Source: Xenopus tropicalis
Lineage: Eukaryota; Chordata; Amphibia; Anura; Pipidae
Reading direction: 5' to 3'
Assembly: GCF_000004195.4 (NCBI RefSeq)
Contig: NC_030678.2
Location: forward strand, 134,541,047-134,605,046
Length of the DNA stretch: 64,000 nucleotides
Positions 1 to 13,938 of the stretch are shown here, one piece after another (within the stretch, counting starts at the first letter, position 1; each line of letters opens with the position of its first letter). The position numbers were made by a program, and so were the translations under genes. The notes under the pieces were generated by a model, which saw only the letters and a list, made by a program, of their open reading frames with translations, was not told the DNA's origin and did no database searches.

Positions 1-1589
1 AGAGGTATTCAAGTCTAAATTGAGAATACTGAGTTATGGCAAGAATACTGGATTATGGCAATGAAATGAATAATTATAGTGTGAAAGACCTAAGATTCCA
101 ATTTTTCACACACTCCCTAAGGTACACAAGGGACTTGAGAATCCCAAGGGGAGACGCATACGGTAATTGTGGGTATGGGGTCCCTTAATGAGAAACTTGG
201 GCAGTATGTGGACAAATTACTTCATCCTCTGGTTGGGATTGGACAGAAGTTTAAAACACATAACTTGTACAGGGAGAAATGAGGTGTCCTCTGCGCTAGC
301 AGATCATATGTTAAATATGCATAATGGTAATGAGAAATTTGTCTCCTTCCAAGGTATTGAACATGTCAAATTTGGGGAATATGAAATGGGAAAATAATGA
401 TATAACTTATTTAAATGTGATGCGGAATGGAATGCACTATATGCTAGGGGTGAGAATACCTGGCATAGGGTGTAATGCCACATACACCTTTGGAAATGGA
501 TAATATGAATGATCATGTTCTCCTCTTAGTACTTAGTATTATGGATTGATTTTAATTATTATTTAAAATTGTATATATGTATGTGAAAGATAGCAATTAG
601 GAATGTGTCTTTACAGATTCTTTTATGGCCTTAGTAGAAGCCCCTTTAAGGGTTTATAGAGAGAGGAGATATCTATAAAGCTAGGAATTTAAATGTATAA
701 TGTACTCTGAAGTGCTGGAAAATGGGGCATGAAACACGTTAGTAGTTTATTCCTAATGCACTGTTTCATTGCAGACAGCTTTAATATTTAAATCCACTTT
801 GATGAACTGTGTGGTGGATCCTAGTTCTGCAAGAGTAAAGTTTGGCTTTAAAACTGCAGAACTCGCAAGCATGTGGTATTCAGTAGTGTCCATGGCATAT
901 TAAAATGAAAGAGACAGTTTATATATTACAGAGCAACAATAAAGATGTAGTAATTCTTCAGCCAGTGATGTTTTGGTGAATCTTAATACAAGGTCTCCGA
1001 ATGGGTTAAATTCGATAATGGATGTCACATGCTTAACATAAAAATATATACATGTATTTTTTTCCCTTCTCTCTCTCTATGGGTTTTGTCTCTAATGTTT
1101 AATAGAAAATATAGTGAGAGAAATTTTGATCCTCTGATAACACTTATAATGGATAGAGATATTGTATTAACCTTGCTTTTCTTTTAGAAGCATTAAGGAT
1201 TAAAGGGCAACAACTGGGTGTTGAAAGAATATGACATAATTTCCTTTGAATTTGTTTTAAATAAAGTGATTATACCTCTTGTATAGCCTATGGTTATGTC
1301 CATTGTGGGCAAAACGCATGAGGCAGTTTTTAATGCTTTGATGGAGAATAAAGGATTATAAACATCTGTCTGGTGTGCGAGCCTTCTACAAGAAAAAGTA
1401 GCCCCTGGCTACAAGTTCAGGGTATCTGCACACAGACCACCATAAGAATCTGGTGTGTGTGTTCCCTCGTCTGTGCAGGACTCTGGGTGTTTTTGCACCT
1501 GGGTAATGATATATATGAGGTGAGCTTTGCAGAAGTTTTAACTAGTACTTAGGTTACGAAGTTTCTGGCTGAGCTGTGTGGTTTTTTTT

Positions 1590-1968
1590 AAGAAACTGAG
1601 TGATTAATAATTGATACAGATAATTACTACTTGGCAGCTCTAAAACCAGTGCAATTAACATCAGAAATAATAATCTGCCTTGTAGCATTAGCTTCTATAA
1701 CAGACAAACCTAATTTTCGGCTTGATAATTTGCGATGACCCCTAAGTTTAGCTTCTCAACAGTTGCCCAGAGCATACTAAGCATGTGAGTGTCACTCTAA
1801 CACTTCTAACAAAATCCAAGATGGGGAGTTCCTGTGACCAGTTTGAAGTCCTGGATTATTGCTGCTATTGAGATGCTGAAACTTTAGGCTGCTGCAATAA
1901 GTACAGTATATAAAATATGGTATTTATAGCTATATTCATTTTTAAAGTTTAGTTCTTCTTTAAAACTT
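1590..1968. mobile_element. Same MITE family, copy 3 (degraded)
   Basis: GCTCTAAAACCAGTGCAATT, CTTTAGGCTGCTGCAATAAG and AAGTTTAGTTCTTCTTT match copies 1 and 2. In the LRCH1 intron upstream of 3874. Confidence 0.55.
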
Positions 1969-3137
1969 TTTTCCAAGACCCACTCATAGAAAAAAACACC
2001 TATTTGTTTCTTTAAAAATCCATTTAGCAGCAAGAAAAAGTAAGTGCAGAAATTCACATGTGCCTTTTCTAACTGGTGAGCAATTATAAATCAGGCCCTA
2101 AGACTAGTGATTTAACATGGAGAGATAGATTTTTTTATTTTTCAAGTTTCTATTTTTATAGATTATTTTCTTTCTCAATTGCTAGGAAATTTACAAAAAC
2201 CTAAAAGCAAAAAAATTGCATTTATTTGTGGAAAAAACTAGATTGTAATAGATAGTGGTCACTTTTATTACAAATAATCAATCTTTCTGGATTCCCCAGT
2301 GTGATCTTCATTAACAACAAACAAAAAACTAATTTCCCAATGACAATGCATAACAGCAGGACTCCCCCACTTCCCACCTATTTCATATCAAACAGTGCAT
2401 CTTGCATCTTGTTATCTCAATGAACAAGGTTATATGGGAAATTAGATTTAAACCATAAATTCAATATTACATGTGCTAAATTAATTTGTTTCAGTTTTAC
2501 ATTATAGGAGTGTGTGCCCTCTGTTTTAGCAAGCCAAAACCTCAAGATCCAGTGTACCACAACCCATACTTACATGTATCTTTACAGGGTACCAGAATCC
2601 AACAAAATGTTGTGCATAGAAACTGGCATTAAACTAAATGTAAATGTGAACTAAGATGTAAGATGCAAATATGAGACTAATCCTAACTAGTAGTTTGCCA
2701 GGTTTCACATAGACCAAAGTTGAACTTCATGGATATGTGCATTTTTCTCAACCTCTTCTACTATGTTACTGATTTTTTTCCAGAGAATTTTGTGTTGGAA
2801 TTTTTAAACCCATATGCTTGCTGCATCCCCCTGATCACAGCTATTTTATTTGTGTACAGTATTAGCTGATGTGATGACAAAACAGGATATCTTTATTTAG
2901 CCAAACCACACTGATAGGCCTTAAGCCAATAAAATACAAATTCATATACTTGATAAAGTATCACTACAAATTCATTTTATTTATTCTACTGCTGCATACA
3001 AGTTAGCCAGTTTATGGACTCAACTTAACCAGGTTTAAGAAATCATGGTCCCTTAATTACAATACATAGATCAGTGTTCACATAAGAATAGATTTACCAA
3101 AGGTTAGCAAAAGAAAGTATGAGGCAAGCTGTCACAT

Positions 3138-3330
3138 ATAGTGATGAGCCAATCTGTCCCGTTTTGGTTTGCCGGAAATTTTTTTGACGTGACCATGCCC
3201 TTTCTTGACGCAGCTGTGCCTTTTTTGATAGGACCATGAATTTTTCACAACAAAATTTTGTAGACTTTTCACAAAACAATGATGAAATGTGGAATTTTGC
3301 TGCAAATACATGCCAGCCGAAAAAATTTGT
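3138..3330. repeat. Degenerate AGTGATGAGCCAATCTGTCCCG element
   Basis: AGTGATGAGCCAATCTGTCC, then GTTTTGGTTTGCCGGAAATT and multiple AATTTTTCACAACAAAA-like arms. The 61-codon minus frame here is repeat-derived. Confidence 0.5.
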
Positions 3331-3873
3331 CAGATGTTGCTTAGCACATGCGAGGCAGGGGTAAGCAACACTGTATAGAAACCCAGTTACCTTTTGTCAG
3401 TCTTGAGCATGGAGCACCAGGCAGATTAAAATATAAACTTTTAGTAATCACATAAAACATCAAGGAGATGTAACTGTAAATTTATAAACCACAAGCTTGG
3501 CTTTATGCGTTTTGTGGCAGCATGCCAAGAGGCAGCAACCGGTGAGTGCTCCTGATATTGCTAATCAGTCTAAATAGAAACCCAGTTACCGTGGCCTATT
3601 TTTAATTGATGTAATATGAGTTTGGCTACATTCTCATATACAAGCATGTAATTTATAGCTTTTAATATGTTTGTTATTTTAATAAAATGTCAGTGTATTC
3701 TATGGTTGTGCATGAAATACGATGTGATTCTTGGGGTAAGGAGGGTGGCATACTCATTACTGTGTGAACTTTCATCAAATTGCCATTCCTCACTGTATTA
3801 AAGTTAACAGGAGACATATTTGTAATTTACAAATGCTTTTGTTTTTCTATATTATGTATTTAGTCTTCATCAG

Positions 3874-3973
3874 ACCACAGAGGAATCTGGAATCAGTAGA
3901 TCCTCAGTTTACAATACGAAGAAAAATGGAACAAATGCGAGAAGAGAAAGAGCATGTAGATCATTTGCGGGAG
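3874..3973 (+). CDS. LRCH1: LRCH1 exon: linker before the CH domain
   Basis: A 100 bp exon bounded by an AG at 3872-3873 and a GT donor at 3974. Its first base completes a codon begun in the upstream exon, and it ends in phase 0. It encodes PQRNLESVDPQFTIRRKM followed by an acidic, charged helix ending HVDHLRE. This is the strongly conserved segment between the variable middle region of LRCH proteins and the CH domain. The charged run looks like a coiled coil or long helix leading into the CH fold. Base composition is richer in GA than the flanking intron. Confidence 0.9.
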
Positions 3974-6900
3974 GTACTGCTCTTTTCTTTTGTATGTGTC
4001 ATCATCAGGGTTGGTGAAATGTGAATCAGCCAGCTGTTGTTGAACTACAGCTTATTTATAGCTTAGATAATGTATAATGGATATTTCAGCAATAGCTTCA
4101 GTGAAACACTGGGCCTACAATCTATTTAATACAAACACTGTAATGTAATAAATGGTTCAAAGCTTGCTTAGGTTTTGTAAAAAACTTTATTTTCAAAAAG
4201 TAAAGCTGCTGATTGGTTGTTATGGGTAACACAAGTGTTATTAGTGCCCTAGTGGTGCCAGGTGAATCATGTTTTTTGAGGATTCAGAGTGGCTCAAACA
4301 TTAAAACACATTAGCAGTGATTGAATATAAATGTGAGTGTACCTCCAAAGAGTGACACTAGGCCTCAGTCTTTTCACAGGTAAAAGCATATTTATCAAGG
4401 GTAGAAGTGAAAGCTCTTCTCTGACTGTGTTCTAGTTCTGGTTTAATCTCTTAATGCATATGTCCCATAGAATATTCACTGCTCGACAACCTGTTTACTA
4501 AAATTATTCACTTTTTATTTTTCACTTTTTTTTTAAGGCATATATGCACACCAGTACATGAATGGTTTTGTTAAACCACCTTCAGTGGCAGTGTGAGAGG
4601 CTGTATTAATATTTACATACAAAGTAATAAGGACCTCATTTTATGTCGCACTCAATTATATGCCAAAAATAATTTCTTATCAGTGGGATCTACAAAACAT
4701 AATAACATAATAAAAAACATACTTCTAAAACATAATTCATGTATTAGATCACATAATTTAAAGTTAAAGTCATCAATAATTCATTAATTTACTATAGCTT
4801 CAATCTCATATTGAATAGCAATTAATACATGTCAATAAAAGTTCATTAAAAACCAGTGTGGAGTAATTAGCCCATCACAAAATGAATCACAGTTCATGGT
4901 TCATAAAAGCCACGCTTCATGTAGCCTGCACATCTATATTAACCAGACAACCAGTTCTTCAGTTGGGTTGATGGTTTTGGGCATCTTTTTTTACTTAAAG
5001 GGACAGTAACACCAAAAAAAGAAAGTGTATAAAAGTTATTACTATATAATGTAATGCTGCCCTGCACTGTTACAACTGGTGTGTTTTCCTTAGAAAGACT
5101 ACTATAGTTTATATAATAAAGCTTCTGTGTAGCCAAGGGGGCAGCCATTTACAGGAGAAAAGGCACAGGTTACTTAGCAGATAACAGATAAAACCCCATT
5201 ATATTCCACAAAGCTTATCGGTTATCTGCTATGTGCCTATGCCTTTTCTCCTTTTTCCCAGCTTCAATGGCTGCCCCCGTGTTGACACAGCAGCTCATTT
5301 ATATAAACTATAGTAGCATTTCTGTTGCAAACTTACCAGTTTTAGCAGCGCAGGGCAACTGTACATTATATTTTAATTACTTTAAAACACTTTCATTTTT
5401 TGGTGTTACTGTTCCTTTAAACTTATAGTCTAGCCTTTGGTCCGACCTAAAATAGTAGTTTCAGTCTAAATTATTGATTCCAATCCACTGGCACCATCAT
5501 TTGCTGAATTTATAAGCAAAGCATATTTTTTAATGTTTAAATAAAAAAAAAAAGAATTTAGATTTCATGTTTAATTTGCTTTTTACTTTTTATTGTACAG
5601 CTTTTAATGGTATTTGTTTTGTTTCAGAATATAGAAATCAGGTTAAAGATGGGCCTGCCTAATGACTTGGGACCTGCTCTGATGGATGGGGTTGTTCTAT
5701 GTCATTTAGTTAATCAGATCCGACCTCGGTCAGTGGGGAGTATCCATGTGCCTTCGCCAGCTGTGGTACGTTAATGGAAGCTCTTCAGTTTCGTTGTGTT
5801 TGTACTGACAATATACAGAGACATAAGCTTTAAGATTTGGTTTACCAAGCATACAAAGCAGGGGTGGCCAATACGTTGATCGCAGTCCACAAGTCAATCC
5901 CCTGTGAATTTCTAGTGGACAGCGTCTAAGCTGGGGGATGCGGAAGTGCGGCGTGTTTAATAGGAATTGGGGGAGGAGTCAAAAGTAGATCTCAGGAGGA
6001 CAAATCTGGGCACCCCTGATATCAAGCATAGAGCTCAGACTATCAGACTGCAATTAAGTTCTTAATAGGTTACAATACTTATCTTATCTATCCTTTATTA
6101 CTCTGAATTTAGGAGAGCAAATAGACATTTTCACCAAATCTGTGGCTTTTAGGCTTAGCTCTCAAACCAAGGCTGTGAACTCTCTTAGGGAGCCCAGCCC
6201 AACAGTTTGGGAACCAGTGAAGTGAAGAGGTAGCTGCTATTGCTAAGACACAGTGACATCTAGCAGTCCAACTTATTGTAACCATTTACATTTTGATTTA
6301 CTGTTTCTCTGCTGAAGTAAAACTGACTTTGTATTCTAATGCATGATATTTGTTATAACAACACATTCCTTGGATAGAGTTTTCTCATTAGATGGATCTA
6401 TTTTTTTGCAGCCAAAACTTAGCATGGCCAAATGCAGAAGAAATGTTGAAAACTTCTTAGACGCTTGTAGAAGAATGGGAGTACCTGAGGTAATTATATA
6501 TTCTGTATTTAATATCAACTTTCCCAAGGCTTGTTTCGCAAATATATTCCATATGGCACAAAAAGACAACTACTGGTGCCAAAAATTTTTAATAGAAATG
6601 TTAAAACAGGAGAAAGCAAAGTCCATAAGGAACCTATCAAATCCTTAAAAGGACATACATTTCACAATATTTAACATTTAAGCCTGCAATAATATTGGCA
6701 TTGAAAAGGGATAGCAAAAGCAAAGTGTTTCTGTGTGAAAGAGTTTTTAGTAATATTCACAAATAATACCTCTTATATTTTGTATTGGTTGAGCTGTCCT
6801 CCAGCCATACATGCCCAGATTTGGTTTGCTGGTGACTAATTTTAACCATGCTGCCAAACCAATCATTCTGCAATCCTATTTCATTTCAGATGATCACTAG

Positions 6901-9900
6901 TTGGTAAATTTTATCTATACACTGGTGAGTGCATGTTGCATCGGCAGATAAGAAAGTGTAGAGAAGCTGCTTCACTTCTTCAGGTAGCCCGAAAGAACAT
7001 AACAATGGCAAGGTGGCCATACAGTTTTATGGCCAATTAAACCCTATGCATCGGCCTATGGGCCAGTCTTTTAAATACTGGAGAGTACTGCCTATTGTAT
7101 GGCAAGTATATGGTTATATTTATGGAAATAGAATACAGCATAAGGAAACATTTGACAACAGAAAATAAATTGGGATAGGATGATGGAAAAGGGGTGAGGG
7201 TTTGAAGATATTATAAAGAAAATATGCAGATATAGGTATCGGACCCCTTATCCAGAAACCCATTATCCAGAAAGTTCCAAATTACAGATAACCCATCTCC
7301 CATCCACTCCTTTTTAATTAAATAATTTACATTTTTAAAAATGGTTTCCTTTTTCTCTGTAATAATAAAACAGTACCTTGTACTTGATCCCAACTAAGAT
7401 ATAATTAATCCTTATTAGAGCCAAAACAATCCTATTGGGTTTAAATACTGTTTAAATAATTTTCTTAGTAGACTTAAGGTAGGAGATCCAAATTACGGAA
7501 AGGCCCATTATCCGGAAAACCCCAGGTCCCAAGCATTCTGGATAATGGGTCCTATACCTATACTAGGGGGCACATTTACAAAAGCACGAACGCTCCGAGC
7601 GTATTTTCGCCGATTTTTTTTGGCCGTCCGCACAACTTTTTCGTACGGCGCACGACTTTTTCGTACAGCGCACGACTTTTTCGGACGTTTGCACGAAAAA
7701 ATCGGAAAGGTTTTACCGTTGTTTACAATTGTTCGGTACGAAAATTTTGTGAATTTCGGATCGCCAATACGATATTATCGTGACTAATACGATTTTTTCG
7801 TAAGCATTTTCGTGATATGTGCGATCTTCCGAAATTTTCGTTTCCAATACGATTTTTTCCCATTCGTGATTCGGATTTGTGGATTAGTAAATGTGCCCCT
7901 AGGTATGACAAGTCATGAAGACATATAGGGCCATCTTTAGTTGTGGTGGGGAAAGGGCCCCATTTTTTTATATGAAGTAGGACTGCCCTTCAGCTATTAT
8001 GGAACTACAGATCTTCAAAGAGTCACACATTAAGCAACCCTGGCAGAAGCATCTGTGCTACACCATCTTGCTCACTATATCTGCAAGCCCCAGTATTCAT
8101 AACTACTGCACTGCTACAGGGGCCCAAGGAATTTGTCCCTATTTTCACCCATACAAAGAAATATTTATAATTAATTTATAGGAAGATCCACACTTGCAGG
8201 TCTTTTGGTCACAAAAATACTTCACTAAAAAAGGACATTTATTTATGAATATGCCAAAATACTCTTCCACAATGAAGCAGCATGAGCCTGTGTATATAGT
8301 TTATTTTATCCACTATATAGAATTAAGTCAAGTCAGTCAATTGTCACTGAATACAAATGGGTCATTGGTATTTAAAGAGCATAATAATGTTTTTCCATGG
8401 GATGGGGTAAAGTTTTTTTTTATTTTAGCATTTTATATATTTTAATTAAGTGTATCAATATTCAAATGAGACAAGGTGCCTGTAAGCTTCTGGAGTGCAA
8501 GTCTTGCTATCATATAACGGCAGCTCTGCACATTAGCTGGAGGGGACACAGTTCAGCTGTGTGGGGAAAGCTCAAACTGAACTTTATACACAGTTTGAAA
8601 GGCATCAGCATTTTGTGTATTTCTGATCATTTTTCACATTTTTTTAACCACTTTCATCCCAGTCTTTACACATGGAAATTCATTGCGTATAACATAAAAT
8701 CATTTATATATTTTCCATATATCCTGATAAATCACAATGTAGAAAATATGTATCAGTTATCAGACTTACAAAAGGTTTATAAATTTTTGAAGACATATTT
8801 TCCATTTAATGAGCACAGTTTAAAGTCAGCAGGGGCATTTAACCTTAGTCAGTAAATCAACAGATGATTAAAGGTCAAGGAAAAGAGACAAATATTATTA
8901 GCCAGTTCACAAGATATCACAGTCAGAAACAATATACTGGTACCCTTACCTTCTAAATTCCTTTATTCTGGTTCTGATAAGACACCCACATATTGCAGCT
9001 GCAATGTAGTCAGCTTACACAGGATTTGGTGGCAAGACTCTGTCTAGGTGTGGCCTTAGCAAATCAGGAGTATGTGGTAAACCTAAATGTACATGCTTTA
9101 ACTTTCTGCAGTAAGATAATAATACACCCCATGGAAAAATAAATATCAAATGCACAAGGAGTATCTTGTGCCTTCCAATGTCATAATAATTTGCTGAATT
9201 ATATGCATCATCCCAAATATAATGTATGTGAAATATATCATCCTCAATGTAATGTATGTGAATATATATCATCCCCAGTGTAATGTATATCAAAGATATC
9301 ATCCCCTGTATAATTAGAATGAAATACATAATTTCCAATATAATGTGTATGAATGAAACAAACTGTATTTATATATATATGCAGCCCGAAGTCCCATGGC
9401 TAGGGCAGCAGCATTAGGGTTCCTATATATAACTCTAAAAACCCTCAGACGGACACACTCTAGGGGCTACCCTACTTTTTCTCCTCTGTGGCCTCCCTAT
9501 CGTCTGGGGGGGGGGGGGGTTGGAGCCAGAATCATAAAATGTAAGCTACCTTATAAATACACTTGAGGGGTCATTTAGAACCACCCGCAGTGCAGTTTTG
9601 GGTGCAAATTGCATAATACCAGCTAAACTGAGGTCCTGCGGGGAATTGTGTGAAAGTGAATGCAATTGCATGTGTATGTGGTAGCAAATTGGGTGCAAGT
9701 TGCAGCTAATATTTTCACAGATGGTATAACTTTTCTATGTGATTCTTGGCGTAAGTCAGCACCTATCGATGCAACAACCTGTGGAAACCCTGGAATTCCC
9801 TTCAAATTTAGACTTGTGGTAGCTCCAGGGTTCCCAAGTATCAATAGGTGCACTTGCTAACAATTTAGCAAGAGGTCATATGTAGTAGGCATAACTATAC

Positions 9901-12900
9901 ATAAGTACAAGGAGTGTGTTTGGATGCAAGTACTGTACTATACATAAGTACAAGTAATGAATAATATTAATAAGAACACCATCTATATATATTTACGTGC
10001 AGCTGCATTGGGGATGCATTTGTGAATGCCCCTTTGGTTTTCTATTTTCTGTTATTACAGTTTGACTAAAAAGCAAGTAACTATTAAATATCCCTTTGAG
10101 AAATATATACAATGTGTTAAAATAGAGGTGGCCGCAGTTTACCAGAGGGAAATGTCACAGCTTTCTATTCACTTGAATAGGATTTCTAGGTGCAGATTTA
10201 TCAGGTATTGAAAGTAAAAGTTAATCCTTTACCTGTAATGTACATAGAAGACAATGAAAACCTTCTTTCATCCTCGACTTGGGTTTTTAGACTGCTATAT
10301 GTCTCAATATAAATCAAAAACATGGGTCATTTTTCAATTGAGGAGCTGGAAGGAGTAAATATCATAGAAAACCTGAGCTGAAAACTTTAGCATTTACAGT
10401 TCATTCAATTAATAGTGTAGAGAGTATAGAGAGAAGATTTAATAAGAAATATGATAAATTCAGAACATGCAGTAATGACAAGAGAAATAATTTCCTTAAG
10501 TTCTCTACAAGGTGTAATAATGACATTCATCCACAAGATGTCATGCTCGATCTAGTGTCTGACTAACCAGGATTCCCAGTATCTCCCAGTCTGAACATAA
10601 AGTATTACTGATAGAACCACAAACCCTTGCTGTGGAGCTATTCTACAAGAAAATGTAGTGCTGCAAATTAATTGCTTTTAAAATCCCTCATTAGCTCTTG
10701 TGGTGCTGAGACATTTGTATAGATTAAAGAACAATGCAGGTGTACGAGTGCGCTCTGGGTATATACTGTAGGTGCTGACCTCTCACTAAGTGTTGTGATT
10801 TGGGTAACAAAAAGTTCTAGGATTGAGGCTGCTATGGTAGATTTAATAACAGGTGGCCTGATGATCCTATTGCCATTTTACAGGCAGGCCAGTACAATGT
10901 GTACACAAACCAATAGTCCACAGCCTTTATGTCTGGAAACTGCTCATTAATTTTCTATGCATTTTAGTGAAGAGAGAACAGGGGCTTATGGCCATAGAGG
11001 AGACCGCAAAATAAGATATTTATTTCCTTGGACCATAAAGGAAAAAGTGTGTATGGTAATAAAAATTCAATGAAGTAGGTGGAATGCGCATTCAAGGATT
11101 TGGGAATAAAGTTATAGTAACACAAAGTCCACTGTTTGATGTCGCAAGTGCATTGGTTGAGCTGAGTTTAAGGGTTAATGTACCTTTTAACGTCACTGTA
11201 ATGTAACTGTGTGACAATGAGTTAATTGTTGCAATTTCAGTGATTTTGCCTTGGGAGCTAATATATATGGCTGCTTCCTTTCGGTGACATCTGCCAATTT
11301 GTTTCCATGGCAATTGTGGGGCTTTCCTAATATGGCTTACTGATCTGTATCAGGGCACCAGTGAGGGCTATGCAGTTACTTTGCTCTACATTAAATGCCA
11401 GTATTAGCAAGCCTTAACCCCATGATACACTTATCCCCTATATCATCATGCTATAACCTATTTTCCCTTGAATGTTCATTACAATGTGCTGCTGAGCAGC
11501 TTTGTGCGGAGAATTCTTTTTTCCCAAGGCACAGGGGCTCACCTTTTATGTGCAGCCCCATGTCCCTGTAACATTAACCAGTCCCAATAGATCACTTTGC
11601 TTTGGCTTAGTTGCTCCCTCCTCAGTATCTGCTGGCGAAATGGCAACCAACAAAAAGCTTATTTATTCTGCTAATTTGGTGGCTCTATTCTGGGAGAAAA
11701 CAGAGATATCACCAAGAAATGGAGCAGTACTGCAAGAATGGAAAAATTGTGTGTCTACTTAAAGTTTGAATCAGTAGCAAACATGTTTTTGTGTCTGGAT
11801 TACACCCTGCATACACATAGCATTGTATTCATGGGCAGTGGGATGAGGGTGATATGTGTCCATCCCCTTTCATACCCCCTAAAGCTGGGAAGCATTAATG
11901 GGCTCATAGTGCTACAGATCTCTGTACTTACTTCTTGCCTATGAACTATGCTTAATAGAAGTGCAGACTGCAGGAGCCATTGCCCCTCTGTTTTTGCATT
12001 TATGACAGTGGTAAATAAGGACTATTTTATCTTGATGGTTATATATATACATATAGTCAAATATTATCTCAGATTAAAAAAAAATCTTTATATGTTAAAT
12101 ATTATTTAATTTGCATCTTGTTATATTTCTGAGAAAACCTAAATACAAGTTTAAAACCTTTATGAGCCTTTACCCTTTTTGTACAAGAATATTTTACTTG
12201 TGTAATGGCTACATACATTTACCAGTTAGTAGCTGCATATACCTACATATTTACTAGGGGAGATATAGAAAATCCAGGTGGTGAGCTGTACATGGGGCCC
12301 AAGTATTATCCTGCAGTATTATGTGCTTGCAGATGTAGTAAAAATAAAAACAATGAGTACTACACTGGGGTTAAAGGGCTTATGATGCACTTGTACTATA
12401 CCGTGCTGTATTTTGTTTTGGCTATGTTAAAACAGGTTATAACAGCATTATAATAGCTGCAATGCTTTTAAATTCACCTAGAAGCCACTACACTTTGGCT
12501 GTGCCCCAAATTGGTGAGTGCAGGAAACAGGAGAATCACAGTGTTAGAGACAGCTGAGACAGAAGGTTAGTGAAGATACTTTGTTTATCATTCATGACAT
12601 AGACAACAAGTAATTAGGAAGGATATTTTATATAACAGTTGTAACAAACAATTATTGATTTGCAGATTAACTCATTTGTGTTTAAGCAAGATATTCCATA
12701 AGAAACTTCATAAAATTTGTCACTGAAGTCTGGAGTGTAATAAATATTACATCTTTACAATGTCTTAATGTTATATGCAGAATAGTGGGTGGAGGTTCAA
12801 GGGTAAGTAGGTGTAAGGCTCAATACTGCTCACGGAGCGGAAAGGAGTGTCTCAATGATAAGTAGGCAAACGGAGAGGCTCTGTGGAAGCAGAAGGAAGG

Positions 12901-13901
12901 AGGGTGTCAGTGTTTAGAACAAAGAAGGAGGTACTGAGTTGTAGCAGGAGGGCTATGTAGGATACTTCAGATATTGACTTTCATAATGAGGTTTCAGGTA
13001 ATGTTGTCTTCATGTTTGTGCAAGCAACAATGCTCTATAGCCCAGTTCAACACTACTCCATGAAACAGACTTCACCTGACTTTTTAATTACTGAAACATT
13101 ACAAAAAAAAATAAATAATAACACTAGTTAGTAACATTAACTAGCTAAATTAGCAAAATAAAGTGCATTAATATGTGCGGAAATATATTGTATAAAGAAG
13201 AGAAAGCTATTAATCAGGTGTCTGTCAGGGGTAGCAACAGTGTCGGACTGGCCCACCAGGGTACCAGGAAAACTCCTGGTGGGCCCAGTTGCCAGTGGGC
13301 CCTTCTGCTCTGGACCATTTGGCCTGTTTCATGGTCATTCCCTATTTCTGTATGGGAACAAAGAGGAGAAATAGATGGAAGAATAGATGCTAGCATGTAA
13401 ATAAAAGAGACTAGGAGAATAAACAGGTTGGGCGAGGAAAGGAGGAAAAATAGTTTGGAAAGTGGGCCTAGAGTCCAAGGTTTTCTGGTGGGCCCCTGGG
13501 GTCCCAGTCTGACACTGTGTAGCAATGTGCAGAACATGACCAGACTGCAGTGTAATTCGTTGGCATCAACTCCTCCAGAGCAGTGCATTTCCTTCCCTCC
13601 TTCACAAATTTGTATTCAACTAAAGTGAGATAAATTTCAGGTGATTTATGGCCAACAATTTCCTACTTGCAATTATACTGCACAACAGAAAATCCAGTAA
13701 ATGTTGTTTCTACCTCAACGGCTGATAACTAATAAAATGCATTGACAGCAGAGTCGGATAGGCAAGTGTTACTTGTGAGCACAATCACCCTTGTGTGTGA
13801 CTACACATCTTTCATTTTAGTAATTAAAACAGTTCCGTCTATCTGTCATGTCATTATGTTAGAAAAACTGTTTGCAGATAGCTTGTTGGTTTAAATTAGG
13901 A

Positions 13902-13938
<37 letters not shown>

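Larger units (their letters stand above)
1..3873 (+). other. LRCH1: LRCH1 intron upstream of first visible exon
   Basis: AT-rich, no convincing exon found on either strand. It holds a degraded MITE (1590-1968), a Xenopus repeat (3138-3330) and a pair of identical 16-mers (3376 and 3575). Confidence 0.6.

Noticed and set aside
4939..5428. Two similar frames on opposite strands (both starting MAAP)
   Set aside because: They are mirror products of one palindromic MITE, not a gene pair.
8397..8855. 152-codon plus-strand frame in LRCH1 intron
   Set aside because: AT-rich, no recognisable motif, no splice context; most likely chance.
9623..9860. Overlapping frames on both strands
   Set aside because: Mutual shadows in a probable repeat; no conserved motif and no splice sites supporting either.
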